From Roseobacter sp. (GTDB taxonomy: Bacteria; Pseudomonadota; Alphaproteobacteria; Rhodobacterales; Rhodobacteraceae): DNA of 64,000 nucleotides. The notes beneath the pieces are model-generated. The model ran no database searches. It worked only from the letters and a program-made list of their open reading frames with translations, and was not told the DNA's origin. The stretch spans positions 1-64,000 of the forward strand of contig JAGXGZ010000043.1 in the NCBI GenBank assembly GCA_024636495.1. Reading direction: 5' to 3'. How positions within the stretch are numbered: the first letter of the stretch is position 1; each line of letters begins with the position of its first letter. Positions 17,581-25,862 of the stretch are shown piece by piece. A program made the position numbers and the translations under genes.

Positions 17581-17605
17581 TATCAACTTGAATGCAGGCG
17601 AAAGC

Positions 17606-17914
17606 TTACCGATCTTGTGGGGCAATATCCTTTGTTGCGTCGGTTTGGCGCGCAATATCTTCGAGGGAGTATTTCAAACTGCGCCGTTTTGCCGATGCCG
17701 GTTGGTGCAACAGACTAACGCCCGCGCGTCGATCTTGCAGCGGCCGGATCGGGCGCGGCACAAAGCCTCCCGCACAATTGGGGCAGACGTTTTGTAATAC
17801 TTCGTCAACACAAGCAGCGCAGAACGTGCATTCATAGCTGCAAATTCTTGCGTCCATGGCTTGGGGTGGCAGGTCTTTGTCACACATCTCACAGTTTGGG
17901 CGTAGTTCCAGCAT
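17606..17914 (-). CDS. DUF1272 domain protein (cysteine-rich)
   Basis: A 102-residue protein. The first 60 or so residues match DUF1272: MLELRPNCEMCDKDLPP, then 'ICSYECTFCAACV' and 'VCPNCAGGFVPRPIRP'. The paired cysteines suggest a small zinc-binding, ribbon or RING-like fold. The C-terminal 40 residues look unlike the family and may be an extension created by a changed stop next to the degraded SDR gene. No biochemical role is known for DUF1272. It probably has its own promoter between 17915 and 17990. Confidence 0.82.
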   Translation of the reverse strand: MLELRPNCEMCDKDLPPQAMDARICSYECTFCAACVDEVLQNVCPNCAGGFVPRPIRPLQDRRAGVSLLHQPASAKRRSLKYSLEDIARQTDATKDIAPQDR

Positions 17915-17990
17915 GGTGCGATCCCCTCATGGCTTGGGTTCAGCATCGACCAGCGCAAGGGGGCTTGCAAGCCCGGCGCAGTGCCGAAAA

Positions 17991-18026
17991 CGAAAACCGC
18001 CCGCCAGATTTCTCTGACGGGCGGTC
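17991..18026 (-). terminator. Intrinsic terminator after the Bax-inhibitor-1 gene
   Basis: Read on the minus strand, ACCGCCCGTCAGA pairs with TCTGGCGGGCGGT around a 4-nt loop, with one non-Watson-Crick position. The stem is followed by TTTTCG and another T run. It lies about 34 bp after the stop of the gene at 18060-18836. Confidence 0.85.
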
Positions 18027-18059
18027 CAAACCTTTACGACCCAATTGGGTTCAAATCAT

Positions 18060-18836
18060 CTATTCGCGGTTGCCGAACAGTTGCAGCAGCATCATGAACA
18101 TGTTGATAAAGTTCAGGTACAGGCTGAGTGCGCCCATGATACCCGACTTTTGCAGCCACTCTTGGTCACCATGCTGGGCATGGGCAAGATATGTGTTTTT
18201 GATGTTCTGCGTGTCGTAAGCTGTCAGACCCGCAAAGATCAAAACACCGATAGCAGAGATCGCAAATACCAGCGCAGGGGAGGCCAGAAAAATGTTCACA
18301 ACCGAGGCCACGATCAGGCCGATTACGCCCATAATCAGGAAGCTACCCCAGCCAGAGATATCTTTTTTGGTCGTGTAACCCCAAAGCGACAGGCTTGCGA
18401 AAGCGATGGATGTGACCAAGAAGATCTGGATGATCGAATAGCCCGTGAAGACCAGAAAGATCGAACTGATCGACACGCCCATAACGGCGGCAAACGCGTA
18501 GAACAGCACTTGAGCCGTCGCGGCAGAGATTTTGTTCATGGCGGCCCCAAGGCCGAAGACAAAGGCGAGCGGCGCAAACATAACGACCCATTTCAGTGGT
18601 GACATATACAATGCCGACCCCAAAGAGGTCAGGTATTTGTCAGCACCGATCTGCGCTACAGCGGCAGAAGGGTCGGTCGTAACGGCCAGACCAGAGATGG
18701 CCCAGGCGGCGGCAAAGGTGATGAACATGCCGATCGACATGGTGCCATACACCTTATTCATGTGGGTGCGCAGCCCCTCGTCGATAGCGGCGGCGCGGGA
18801 TCCGGTTGCGGACCGGATTGTATTCACGTCGGCCAT
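18060..18836 (-). CDS. Bax inhibitor-1/YccA family membrane protein
   Basis: A 258-residue protein with about seven hydrophobic helices, including 'MSIGMFITFAAAWAISGLAV', 'WVVMFAPLAFVFGLGAAM' and 'LIFAGLTAYDTQNIKNTYL'. The 'GLTAYDTQ' motif with its Asp is the BI-1 signature, associated with a pH-sensitive ion-leak site in bacterial homologues. The C-terminus, 'SLYLNFINMFMMLLQLFGNRE', is typical of Rhodobacteraceae members. YccA homologues modulate the FtsH protease in E. coli. The gene is monocistronic, with a terminator at 17991-18026 and a long upstream gap. Confidence 0.94.
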   Translation of the reverse strand: MADVNTIRSATGSRAAAIDEGLRTHMNKVYGTMSIGMFITFAAAWAISGLAVTTDPSAAVAQIGADKYLTSLGSALYMSPLKWVVMFAPLAFVFGLGAAMNKISAATAQVLFYAFAAVMGVSISSIFLVFTGYSIIQIFLVTSIAFASLSLWGYTTKKDISGWGSFLIMGVIGLIVASVVNIFLASPALVFAISAIGVLIFAGLTAYDTQNIKNTYLAHAQHGDQEWLQKSGIMGALSLYLNFINMFMMLLQLFGNRE

Positions 18837-19908
18837 GAAAGTCCTCCAATTGGTATAAAAAGGTTGCGGGACAGGTTTTCCAATCCCGGTATTGCGTCAA
18901 ATATCGGGGTACTTGTCTGGGTTTTCAAGAGTTTTTGCAGGATAAAACGCAAGAGTTTCGAATAAGACTGTCAGTTTTTAGGGAATCTGATCGACATCAT
19001 TAGAAATCAATCCAGAAGTTATCGGCCCCAGGCGGAATTTCGGTCGGGATTAAGACGGGTCATATACTCTAACATATTGAAATAATGGCGAAAATAAATA
19101 GGCTTTGTGCCAGCATTCGTGAACCGACCGCGAGGCTAAATCCAGCAATTGTCGAACATCGGTGTGCCGTCAGCGGCAAGGGGCCGCCAAACGATCATCA
19201 ACCTGCGTTGTTACGTCGCTGTTTTGCGCGTGAAGATTTACGAATACCAACTTTCCCTCCGGCCACGTCCTGAGTGGCAAACCCGAAAAATTTAGCGATC
19301 ATCCATCGCGCGGGATTTGGTCGAAGCGAGGTCGGCTCTTAGCACGCCCTCGACCGTTTATGTACCTGCTTCTCGACCTGCCAAAAAATGCTGTGCGATT
19401 CTTCTGTGTGGTCTTTGTGCAAGCTGTTTTGGGTGCAGCAGAGCGACAGCGTTTTTCGTAAGAGAATGGTCCGAGCGTCGCGATCTTTGCCAAATCGGCA
19501 AAACTCTGCGCATCTAAAAGTCTCTGCGCTGTCATCTTGAACATGGCGTAACATTATGAAAGGGATAAAAAATCTAGCGTAAGTCAGAATGTAATTTTGC
19601 AAATGGGTTGTCGATCAGCGGCGTTAACCAATAATTTACGAAGTTGTTTTGCACTCTGCAATTTCGGTGCTACGATTGGGTTACACGTATAGGGTGCAGA
19701 AAGCACATATTTACGCGTCGAACAGCTAAAATATTCGAAGACACCTTTGCGATCGAAAAATGCATAAGCGCGTGAAACTTGTTTTTATTTGCGAAGGTTC
19801 AATAATTTTGTCACCTTGCCGCACCGTAGGACCGGAGGTCTTGGATCCCCCTGCGTCATGTAAAGTTTAGCGCTGTTAAAGGCGCTCCTCACCTGAAAGA
19901 GTACAATA
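18837..19908. other. 1.07-kb intergenic region with no supported gene
   Basis: The stretch between the Bax-inhibitor gene and the XRE regulator is visibly AT-richer than its surroundings. Short open frames occur on both strands (for example 19085-19273 plus and 19339-19602 minus), but none has a convincing ribosome-binding site, homology or codon pattern. It must hold the Bax-inhibitor promoter near 18840-18960 and the regulator promoter near 19800-19900. A small inverted repeat, AGCGC...GCGCT (19869-19886), lies just before the regulator. It may be gene remnant or carry a small RNA; I cannot tell. Confidence 0.6.
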
Positions 19909-20283
19909 ATGCCCCATAAAGTAGATGTCCATGTAGGACAGCGTATCCGCCAGCGACGTTGGTTGGCTGGAATGACACAGCAAAAACTTGCTGAACTGGT
20001 GGGCATTAAGTTCCAGCAAATTCAAAAGTACGAGACAGGGGCCAATCGCGTCAGCGCGTCACGGTTGTGGGATATAGCAGACGCTTTGAACGTCGAAGTG
20101 TCGCATTTCTTTGAAGGGCTTGAGGCCGAGAAAACAAAGAACGAGACGATACCAGAAAACATTCCCGCCGATTTGATCGGCGATAAGGAAGCGATGGATC
20201 TGGTCCGCTCTTATTATGCGATCCCGGAAAACCAACGTCGCCGTCTTTTTGAACTCGCCCGCGTCTTGAGTGATGTCGCCTGA
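19909..20283 (+). CDS. XRE-family helix-turn-helix regulator
   Basis: A 124-residue DNA-binding protein. A Cro/C1-type HTH occupies about residues 10-65 ('GQRIRQRRWLAGMTQQKLAELVGIKFQQIQKYETGANRVSASRLWDIADAL' in segments). A short acidic linker and a helical C-terminal tail ('AMDLVRSYYAIPENQRRRLFELARVL') follow. Stand-alone regulators of this design are common in alphaproteobacterial chromosomes and are not phage repressors. A GAAAGAG site precedes the ATG. Targets are unknown; it could act on its own upstream region or on hisN downstream. Confidence 0.9.
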   Translation: MPHKVDVHVGQRIRQRRWLAGMTQQKLAELVGIKFQQIQKYETGANRVSASRLWDIADALNVEVSHFFEGLEAEKTKNETIPENIPADLIGDKEAMDLVRSYYAIPENQRRRLFELARVLSDVA

Positions 20284-20340
20284 AGATCACGAATATCATG
20301 GTTCTTGCATCAGCCAGACGATGATGGCAGTCCAAGGGTC

Positions 20341-21147
20341 ATGAAAAATCACACCAGACTTGACCCCGATATCCTGCGGGTTGGCCATTTGCTTGCCGAT
20401 GCTGCCCGCCGTGAAACACTGAAATATTTTCGGACGACTGACCTGTCGACTGACAATAAGGTGGCCGACGGTTACGATCCTGTAACTGTCGCTGACCGCG
20501 CGGCAGAACGCGCGATGCTGGATATTCTGGCGCAAGAGCGTCCTGACGACGCGGTGTTAGGCGAGGAATACGGCGCTGTCTCGGGCACGTCGGGGCTGAC
20601 ATGGGTGCTGGATCCGATCGACGGGACGCGTGGTTTCGTGTCGGGAACGCCGACATGGGGCGTGCTGATCGCCGTCGGGGACGCTGACGGGCCGTTCTTC
20701 GGGATCATCGACCAGCCCTATATCGGCGAAAGGTTCATTGGCGGGCCCGGCCTTGCGACCGTTACTGGCCCGACCGGGACGCATAAACTGCAAACGCGCA
20801 AATCGCGTGACCTGTCCGAAGCGACAGTATTTACCACCTTTCCAGAGGTCGGCACCAAGGCGGAAGGCGCGGCATTTGCACAAGTTTCGCAAAAGGCACG
20901 GCTGACGCGTTACGGGACGGATTGTTATGCCTACGCGCTGGTTGCGGCGGGGCAGGTAGATCTGGTCATCGAGGCCAGCTTGCAAGCCTATGATCTTCAA
21001 GCGCCGATTGCAGTTGTTCAGGCCGCTGGCGGCATTGTCACAGACTGGCAGGGTGGCCCTGCACATAACGGCGGGCGGGCCCTTGCGGCAGCAAATCCCG
21101 AGATTCACGCTCAGGCTTTGGAGATGCTCAGGCACTGTGCGCCATGA
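20341..21147 (+). CDS. hisN: Histidinol-phosphatase, inositol-monophosphatase type
   Basis: A 268-residue Mg2+-dependent phosphatase of the IMPase superfamily, likely removing phosphate from L-histidinol phosphate in histidine synthesis. The metal site is complete: 'GEEYG' (74-78), 'DPIDGTRGFVSGTPTWGVLIA' (from D91) and the later 'EASLQAYDLQAPIAVVQAAGG'. The RGFVSG extension after DPIDGT is typical of HisN rather than inositol monophosphatases. ATG 20341 is preferred to a TTG 12 codons upstream. The stop overlaps the next start (ATGA). Confidence 0.88.
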   Translation: MKNHTRLDPDILRVGHLLADAARRETLKYFRTTDLSTDNKVADGYDPVTVADRAAERAMLDILAQERPDDAVLGEEYGAVSGTSGLTWVLDPIDGTRGFVSGTPTWGVLIAVGDADGPFFGIIDQPYIGERFIGGPGLATVTGPTGTHKLQTRKSRDLSEATVFTTFPEVGTKAEGAAFAQVSQKARLTRYGTDCYAYALVAAGQVDLVIEASLQAYDLQAPIAVVQAAGGIVTDWQGGPAHNGGRALAAANPEIHAQALEMLRHCAP

Positions 21148-22493
21148 CCACGCTGTTAATCCGAAACGCGGACTACATCCTGACGATGGATGAATCGCGT
21201 CGGGAAATGGCCGGGGCGGACATTCTGGTGCGTGACGGTGCGATTGTTTCAATAGGACATGGGCTTGAGGCCGTGGGCACCGAGGGCGAAGTGATCAATG
21301 CGCGTGGCTGTGTGGTGACACCGGGCCTCGTGAACACGCATCACCACCTGTATCAGACGCTTACGCGTGCAGTGCCGGGCGGACAGGATGCTTTGCTGTT
21401 TGGATGGCTCAAGACCCTTTATCCGATCTGGGCAAGGTTCTCGCCTGACCATATGTTCACCTCCGCGCAAATAGGTCTTGCCGAGCTGGCCTTGTCAGGC
21501 TGCACATTAAGTTCGGATCACTTGTATCTTTACCCCAACGGGTCGCGGCTTGAGGATACGATCCATGCGGCCGCAGAAATTGGCCTGCGGTTCCAGCCTA
21601 CACGCGGCGCTATGAGCATCGGCGAGAGCGACGGGGGGCTGCCGCCCGACGCGCTGGTCGAAGACGAGGCCGCAATCCTTGAAGACTGCATTCGGGTGAT
21701 CGACGCCTTTCACGACGATCAACCGTCATCGATGTGCCGTATTGGCATAGCGCCCTGTTCGCCCTTCTCGGTCAGTCGTGATTTGATGCGGAATGCCGCC
21801 CTGTTGGCGCGTGACAAGGGGGTCATGCTGCACACCCATCTGGCCGAAAACGACGAAGATATCGCCTATTCCCTTGAGAAATTCGGATGTCGTCCAGGTC
21901 AATACGCGCAGGATTTAGGCTGGGTCGGCCCTGACGTGTGGCACGCGCACTGCGTGAAGCTTGACCCCAGCGAGATTACCCTTTTCGCCCAAACAGGTAC
22001 GGGGGTTGCCCATTGCCCTTGCTCTAACTGTCGGCTTGGGTCTGGGATCGCGCCGGTGCGCGCAATGCGGGATGCCGGGGTGAATGTGGGCTTGGGCGTG
22101 GACGGATCGGCCAGCAACGACGCGGGAAATCTGGTGTCGGAGGCGCGTCAGTCGATGCTATTGCAAAGGGTTGCACAGGGCGCTGACGCCATGAGCGCAC
22201 GTGAGGCGCTGGAGATTGCCACCCGTGGCGGCGCAGATGTGCTGGGCCGCCCCGAATGCGGGCGCATCGCGGCAGGCGCGCGCGCGGATATTGCCATCTG
22301 GGATGTAAGCGGCATCGAAAGCGCCGGCAGTTGGGATCCCGCAGCACTGTTGTTAGCAGGCCCAACAACTGTACGCGATCTGGTGGTTGAAGGGCGCAGG
22401 ATCGTTCAAGACGGCCAGCTTCTGACGATTGATCTTGAGGCGCAAATACTGCGGCAGAACAACATGGCGCGCCAATTGAGGGACAAGATATGA
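21144..22493 (+). CDS. 8-oxoguanine deaminase (amidohydrolase family)
   Basis: A 449-residue metal-dependent amidohydrolase. The best match is the 8-oxoguanine deaminase group (EC 3.5.4.32), which converts 8-oxoguanine to urate. Metal and substrate motifs are 'PGLVNTHHHLYQTLTR', 'SSDHLYLYP', 'HTHLAEND', 'WHAHCVKLD' and 'LGVDGSASNDAGN'. The cytosine/isocytosine deaminase and hydroxyatrazine hydrolase (AtzB/TrzN) groups are related alternatives. It is coupled to hisN by a 4-bp overlap and to the CAP gene by another. A guanine deaminase lies just downstream on the other strand, which supports a guanine-type substrate. Confidence 0.86.
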   Translation: MTTLLIRNADYILTMDESRREMAGADILVRDGAIVSIGHGLEAVGTEGEVINARGCVVTPGLVNTHHHLYQTLTRAVPGGQDALLFGWLKTLYPIWARFSPDHMFTSAQIGLAELALSGCTLSSDHLYLYPNGSRLEDTIHAAAEIGLRFQPTRGAMSIGESDGGLPPDALVEDEAAILEDCIRVIDAFHDDQPSSMCRIGIAPCSPFSVSRDLMRNAALLARDKGVMLHTHLAENDEDIAYSLEKFGCRPGQYAQDLGWVGPDVWHAHCVKLDPSEITLFAQTGTGVAHCPCSNCRLGSGIAPVRAMRDAGVNVGLGVDGSASNDAGNLVSEARQSMLLQRVAQGADAMSAREALEIATRGGADVLGRPECGRIAAGARADIAIWDVSGIESAGSWDPAALLLAGPTTVRDLVVEGRRIVQDGQLLTIDLEAQILRQNNMARQLRDKI

Positions 22494-22915
22494 ATAAGCT
22501 GTGGCTGTTTTTCATATTTTTGGCAGGTATGGCCGTCTCGGCGGCAGCAAACCCGGATGCGACAAAAACGCTGAATGATCTGCGTGCCTTAAAGGGGGTT
22601 GCGGCTGTGGCCTATTCGACCAAGCTGGAGGCCGTCGCAAAGGCACACGCCTTGGATATGGCAAAGCACGGCTATTTTGCACATGAGGGTCGAAATGGAT
22701 CAAGCGTGGGCGACCGGGTGAAAAAGCAACGTTACAAATGGTGTTTCGTCGCAGAGAACCTTGCCAAGGGACAGCGTGACCTGAACCAAGTGATGCAGGG
22801 TTGGGCGCAGTCGCCGGGGCATCATTCGAACATGATCAATCATAACGCAAAGGAATTTGGGATCTTCGAAGGCCCTGATCGCATTTGGGCCATGGTTTTG
22901 GCGGCACCTTGTTAA
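22490..22915 (+). CDS. CAP (SCP/PR-1) domain secreted protein
   Basis: A 141-residue protein with a signal peptide (MNKLWLFFIFLAGMAVSAAA) and a CAP domain. Typical features are 'LEAVAKAHALDMAKHGYFAHEGRNGSSVGDRV', 'WCFVAENLAKG' and 'MQGWAQSPGHHSNMINHNAKEFGI'. The conserved His and Glu residues of the CAP cavity (H in YFAHEG, E in AENL, H in SPGHHSNM) are present. The start overlaps the deaminase stop. Bacterial CAP proteins are extracytoplasmic with no settled activity. A terminator follows at 22924. Confidence 0.92.
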   Translation: MNKLWLFFIFLAGMAVSAAANPDATKTLNDLRALKGVAAVAYSTKLEAVAKAHALDMAKHGYFAHEGRNGSSVGDRVKKQRYKWCFVAENLAKGQRDLNQVMQGWAQSPGHHSNMINHNAKEFGIFEGPDRIWAMVLAAPC

Positions 22916-22923
22916 ACAAGACA

Positions 22924-22950
22924 GCGGCGCGGCTGCGCCGCATTGTTTTT
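22924..22950 (+). terminator. Intrinsic terminator after the CAP gene
   Basis: A 7-bp GC stem, GCGGCGC/GCGCCGC, with a 4-nt loop (GGCT) is followed by ATTGTTTTTA. It starts 8 bp past the stop codon and ends the hisN, deaminase, CAP transcription unit. Confidence 0.8.
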
Positions 22951-23005
22951 ATATGTGTGTCGACGTCAGGTGAGCCCAGATTATCACCACCTGAAATCTG
23001 CTAAA

Positions 23006-23046
23006 GCGCCGGACGCTTCGCGGAGAGTTTATTTTGCAAAATGAAA
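23006..23046. repeat. Extragenic hairpin element, copy C (class 3)
   Basis: An imperfect GC dyad (GCGCCGGACGCTTCGCGG) is followed by AGAGTTTATTTTGCAAAATGAA. The AT-rich half is nearly identical to the copy at 11888-11922. It ends 5 bp from the guaD stop, at a convergent junction. Confidence 0.55.
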
Positions 23047-23051
23047 TGGCA

Positions 23052-24344
23052 TCAGCCGCGCTTTTGGCCGGCGACCCAGACATCCTTGATCGCACGGTCA
23101 TCGCCCATCATGAGCGTCGCAAAGACCATGTCCCAGATATCTTGAGCGTTTGACGCGCGTTGTGCGATGGCAGGTGTCGAGGCAAGATCAAGAATTGTAA
23201 TGTCCGCCTCGAAACCCGCGCTAAGCGTGCCGATCTTGTCCTGCAGATGAAGACTACGCGCTGATCCGGCTGTGGCGAGCCACATCAGCTGCGCTGCGTG
23301 AAGCGGTGTGCCGCGCAACTGGCCGATCTCATAAGCGGCGGCCATTGTGCGCAACATCGAGAACGACGACCCCCCACCGGTATCAGTGGCTAGCCCGATG
23401 GGGATATGGCGCGCGGCAAGGCTGACCATATCGAACAGCCCAGAGCCAATGAAGGTATTGGAGGTGGGGCAATGCACAAGCGCTGCACCGGTTTCTGAAA
23501 TCCGGTCGATCTCGCGCGGGGTCAGGTGGATGGCATGCCCATATACGGCACGCGCACCGATCAGGCCGTGCTCCTCGTAAGTGTCCAGATAGTCACGGGC
23601 AGTCGGCACAAGGTCACGCACCCAGGCAATCTCGTCAAGCTGCTCGCTGAGATGGGTTTGCATCAGGCAGTCAGGATATTCCGCCCAAAGTGCGCCCAAG
23701 GCTGCCAATTGTTCGGGGGTCGATGTGGGCGTGAAGCGCGGTGTAATAGCATAGCCCGCGCGGCCTTTGCCCTGCCAGCGCTGGATCAGCGCCTTGCTGT
23801 CATCGTATGCCGTTTGCGCAGTATCGCGCAGTCCGTCCGGAGCATTTCTGTCCATGCAGGTTTTGCCCGCAACAATGCGCTGACCGCGAAGGGCTGCTGC
23901 CTCAAAGATCGCATTGACGCTTTGGGGCGTGATGGTTGCGTAGGAACAGACAGTCGTGGTGCCATGTGCAAGCGTCAAATCCAGATAGCGTCCGGCAATG
24001 TCAGTGGCATAGGCGGGATCGGCAAGCCGCATTTCTTCTGGGAATGTATAAAGGTTAAGCCAGTCGATCAGCCGCTTGCCCCAGCTCGCGATGATGGCAG
24101 TCTGGGGGTAGTGCACATGCGCATCCACAAATCCGGGGCAGATCAGCGCATCACCGTAGTCTGTGACCTGAGCGAAGGGATGTGCCTTGCGCAGCTCAGC
24201 CCCATTGCCCACCGCCTGGATATGGCCGCCCGCGATCAGCACACCGCCTGCGCTGTCGATTGAAACGGTGTTTTCCCAGCGATCCTCAAGCGGATTGCCA
24301 GTAAAATTCAGGGTCTGACCCAGAAGAAGCATTTGATCTGTCAT
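23052..24344 (-). CDS. guaD: Guanine deaminase
   Basis: A 430-residue zinc amidohydrolase that converts guanine to xanthine. Metal and substrate motifs are 'CPGFVDAHVHYPQTAIIASWGKRLIDWL', 'MQTHLSEQLDEI', 'VYGHAIHL', 'VHCPTSNTFIGSG' and 'GLATDTGGGSSFSML'. These distinguish GuaD from other amidohydrolases. ATG 24344 is chosen over an upstream in-frame start because homology begins there and the longer form would overlap mgtE. It is divergent from mgtE. A dedicated guanine deaminase beside an 8-oxoguanine deaminase suggests a purine-base catabolic niche. Confidence 0.94.
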   Translation of the reverse strand: MTDQMLLLGQTLNFTGNPLEDRWENTVSIDSAGGVLIAGGHIQAVGNGAELRKAHPFAQVTDYGDALICPGFVDAHVHYPQTAIIASWGKRLIDWLNLYTFPEEMRLADPAYATDIAGRYLDLTLAHGTTTVCSYATITPQSVNAIFEAAALRGQRIVAGKTCMDRNAPDGLRDTAQTAYDDSKALIQRWQGKGRAGYAITPRFTPTSTPEQLAALGALWAEYPDCLMQTHLSEQLDEIAWVRDLVPTARDYLDTYEEHGLIGARAVYGHAIHLTPREIDRISETGAALVHCPTSNTFIGSGLFDMVSLAARHIPIGLATDTGGGSSFSMLRTMAAAYEIGQLRGTPLHAAQLMWLATAGSARSLHLQDKIGTLSAGFEADITILDLASTPAIAQRASNAQDIWDMVFATLMMGDDRAIKDVWVAGQKRG

Positions 24345-24458
24345 GTCGCCAGCATAAGACCTGACGGGCAAAGGAACAATCAGATGAATCGGTATTTTCG
24401 CGCCATTGTAACCCCGTAATGCGGCCACTATTGTACATGCAAAGCAAAGGGGTGTGTG

Positions 24459-25862
24459 ATGTCTGATGAAACGCAAGAACTGGAAGTAACCCCCGAAGCA
24501 GAAGATGAAGCCGAGGCTTACAGGCTCAATAAAAAAGCGGTTGCATCGATTTTATATGCGGTCGAAATTGATGATGCCGCCAAACTGACCGAGCTGATGG
24601 AGCCCCTGCACGCGGCTGACATCGCCGACCTTCTGGAACAGATCAGCAGTTTCGAGCGGGCCAAGCTGATTCGGCTTTATGACCGCGAATTTGACGGCGA
24701 AATCCTGTCGGAACTTGACGAATCCATCCGCGAAGAAGTCATCGACCTGTTGACGCCTCAGGTCTTGTCGGACGCGGTCCGCGAGATGGACAGCGACGAT
24801 GTGGTCGACCTGATCGAAGACCTTGAGGACGCGCAGGCCGAAACGATTCTGGGCGCGCTGGAAGATGTCGACCGGGCCGCGGTTGAACAGGCGCTGGCCT
24901 ATCCCGAATACTCTGCCGGGCGTTTGATGCAGCGCGAAGTCGTGATGGCCCCGGAACACTGGACGGTAGGCGAAGCAATTGATTTCTTGCGTAAAACTCC
25001 GGAAGAAGACCTGCCAGACCAGTTTTATCACATCGTGATGGTCGATCCGCGCCTGCATCCTGTTGGCAACGTGACCTTGGGCAAGCTGATGCGGTCAAAA
25101 CGCGCGACGCTGTTGCGTGACATTCTGGAAGACACGTTTCAGGTCATTCCTGCCATGCGCGATGAGGGCGATGTCGCCTATGCGTTCAACCAATACCACC
25201 TGATTTCGGCGCCCGTTGTGGATGACGAGGGGCGGCTGATCGGGGTGATCACCATTGACGATGCGATGGCCGTTCTTGACGAGGAACACGAGGAAGACAT
25301 CCTGCGCCTTGCCGGTGTAGGCGAGGGGTCGCTCTCGGACAGGGTGATCGAGACGACAAAGCAGCGCCTGCCTTGGCTGGCCGTGAACCTTTTGACCGCG
25401 ATTGCCGCATCTATGGTGATTTCGCAGTTCGAGGTCGCGATTGCGCAGATCGTGGCGTTGGCGGTGTTGATGCCGATTGTGGCGTCGATGGGTGGCAATG
25501 CCGGAACACAAAGCCTGACCGTCGCGGTGCGTGCCATTGCTACCCGCGACTTGACTGGCTCGAACGTGTGGCGGGTGATCCGGCGTGAATGTCTGGTGGG
25601 GCTGATCAACGGCATTATCTTTGCCGTCATCATGGGCATTGTCGGGGTCATCTGGTTCGGCTCGCCCGCGCTGGGCTATGTGATTGCGGTGGCGATGGTG
25701 ATCAACATGGTTGTTGCGGGGTTGGCGGGCACGGGTATTCCCATCGTGTTGGAACGCATAGGCGTCGACCCTGCCTTGGCATCGGGTGCTTTCGTCACAA
25801 CTGTGACGGATGTGGTCGGCTTCTTTGCGTTCCTGGGTCTGGCCGCAGCGGTATTGCTATGA
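24459..25862 (+). CDS. mgtE: Magnesium transporter MgtE
   Basis: A 467-residue Mg2+-gated Mg2+ channel. The acidic N-terminal superhelical domain (to about residue 140, with 'LDESIREEVIDLL' and 'REMDSDDVVDLIEDL') leads to tandem CBS domains ('VVMAPEHWTVGEAIDFLRK', 'HLISAPVVDDEGRLIGVITIDDAM'). A connecting helix and five membrane helices follow, with the pore motif 'VASMGGNAGTQSLTVAVRAIA'. ATG 24459 has AAAGG eight bases upstream. Its stop overlaps the next start (ATGA). No M-box-like leader fits in the 114-bp gap upstream. Confidence 0.95.
   Translation: MSDETQELEVTPEAEDEAEAYRLNKKAVASILYAVEIDDAAKLTELMEPLHAADIADLLEQISSFERAKLIRLYDREFDGEILSELDESIREEVIDLLTPQVLSDAVREMDSDDVVDLIEDLEDAQAETILGALEDVDRAAVEQALAYPEYSAGRLMQREVVMAPEHWTVGEAIDFLRKTPEEDLPDQFYHIVMVDPRLHPVGNVTLGKLMRSKRATLLRDILEDTFQVIPAMRDEGDVAYAFNQYHLISAPVVDDEGRLIGVITIDDAMAVLDEEHEEDILRLAGVGEGSLSDRVIETTKQRLPWLAVNLLTAIAASMVISQFEVAIAQIVALAVLMPIVASMGGNAGTQSLTVAVRAIATRDLTGSNVWRVIRRECLVGLINGIIFAVIMGIVGVIWFGSPALGYVIAVAMVINMVVAGLAGTGIPIVLERIGVDPALASGAFVTTVTDVVGFFAFLGLAAAVLL

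Noticed and set aside
18045-18060. GGTTCAAATC, similar to a tRNA T-arm
   Set aside because: No acceptor, D-arm or anticodon-arm pairing surrounds it; it is the end of the Bax-inhibitor gene region.
18045-18602. 185-residue plus-strand open frame
   Set aside because: Antisense to the Bax-inhibitor-1 gene, with charged low-complexity composition.
24345-24458. Mg2+ riboswitch (M-box) upstream of mgtE
   Set aside because: The 114-bp divergent gap is too short and shows none of the conserved M-box segments.
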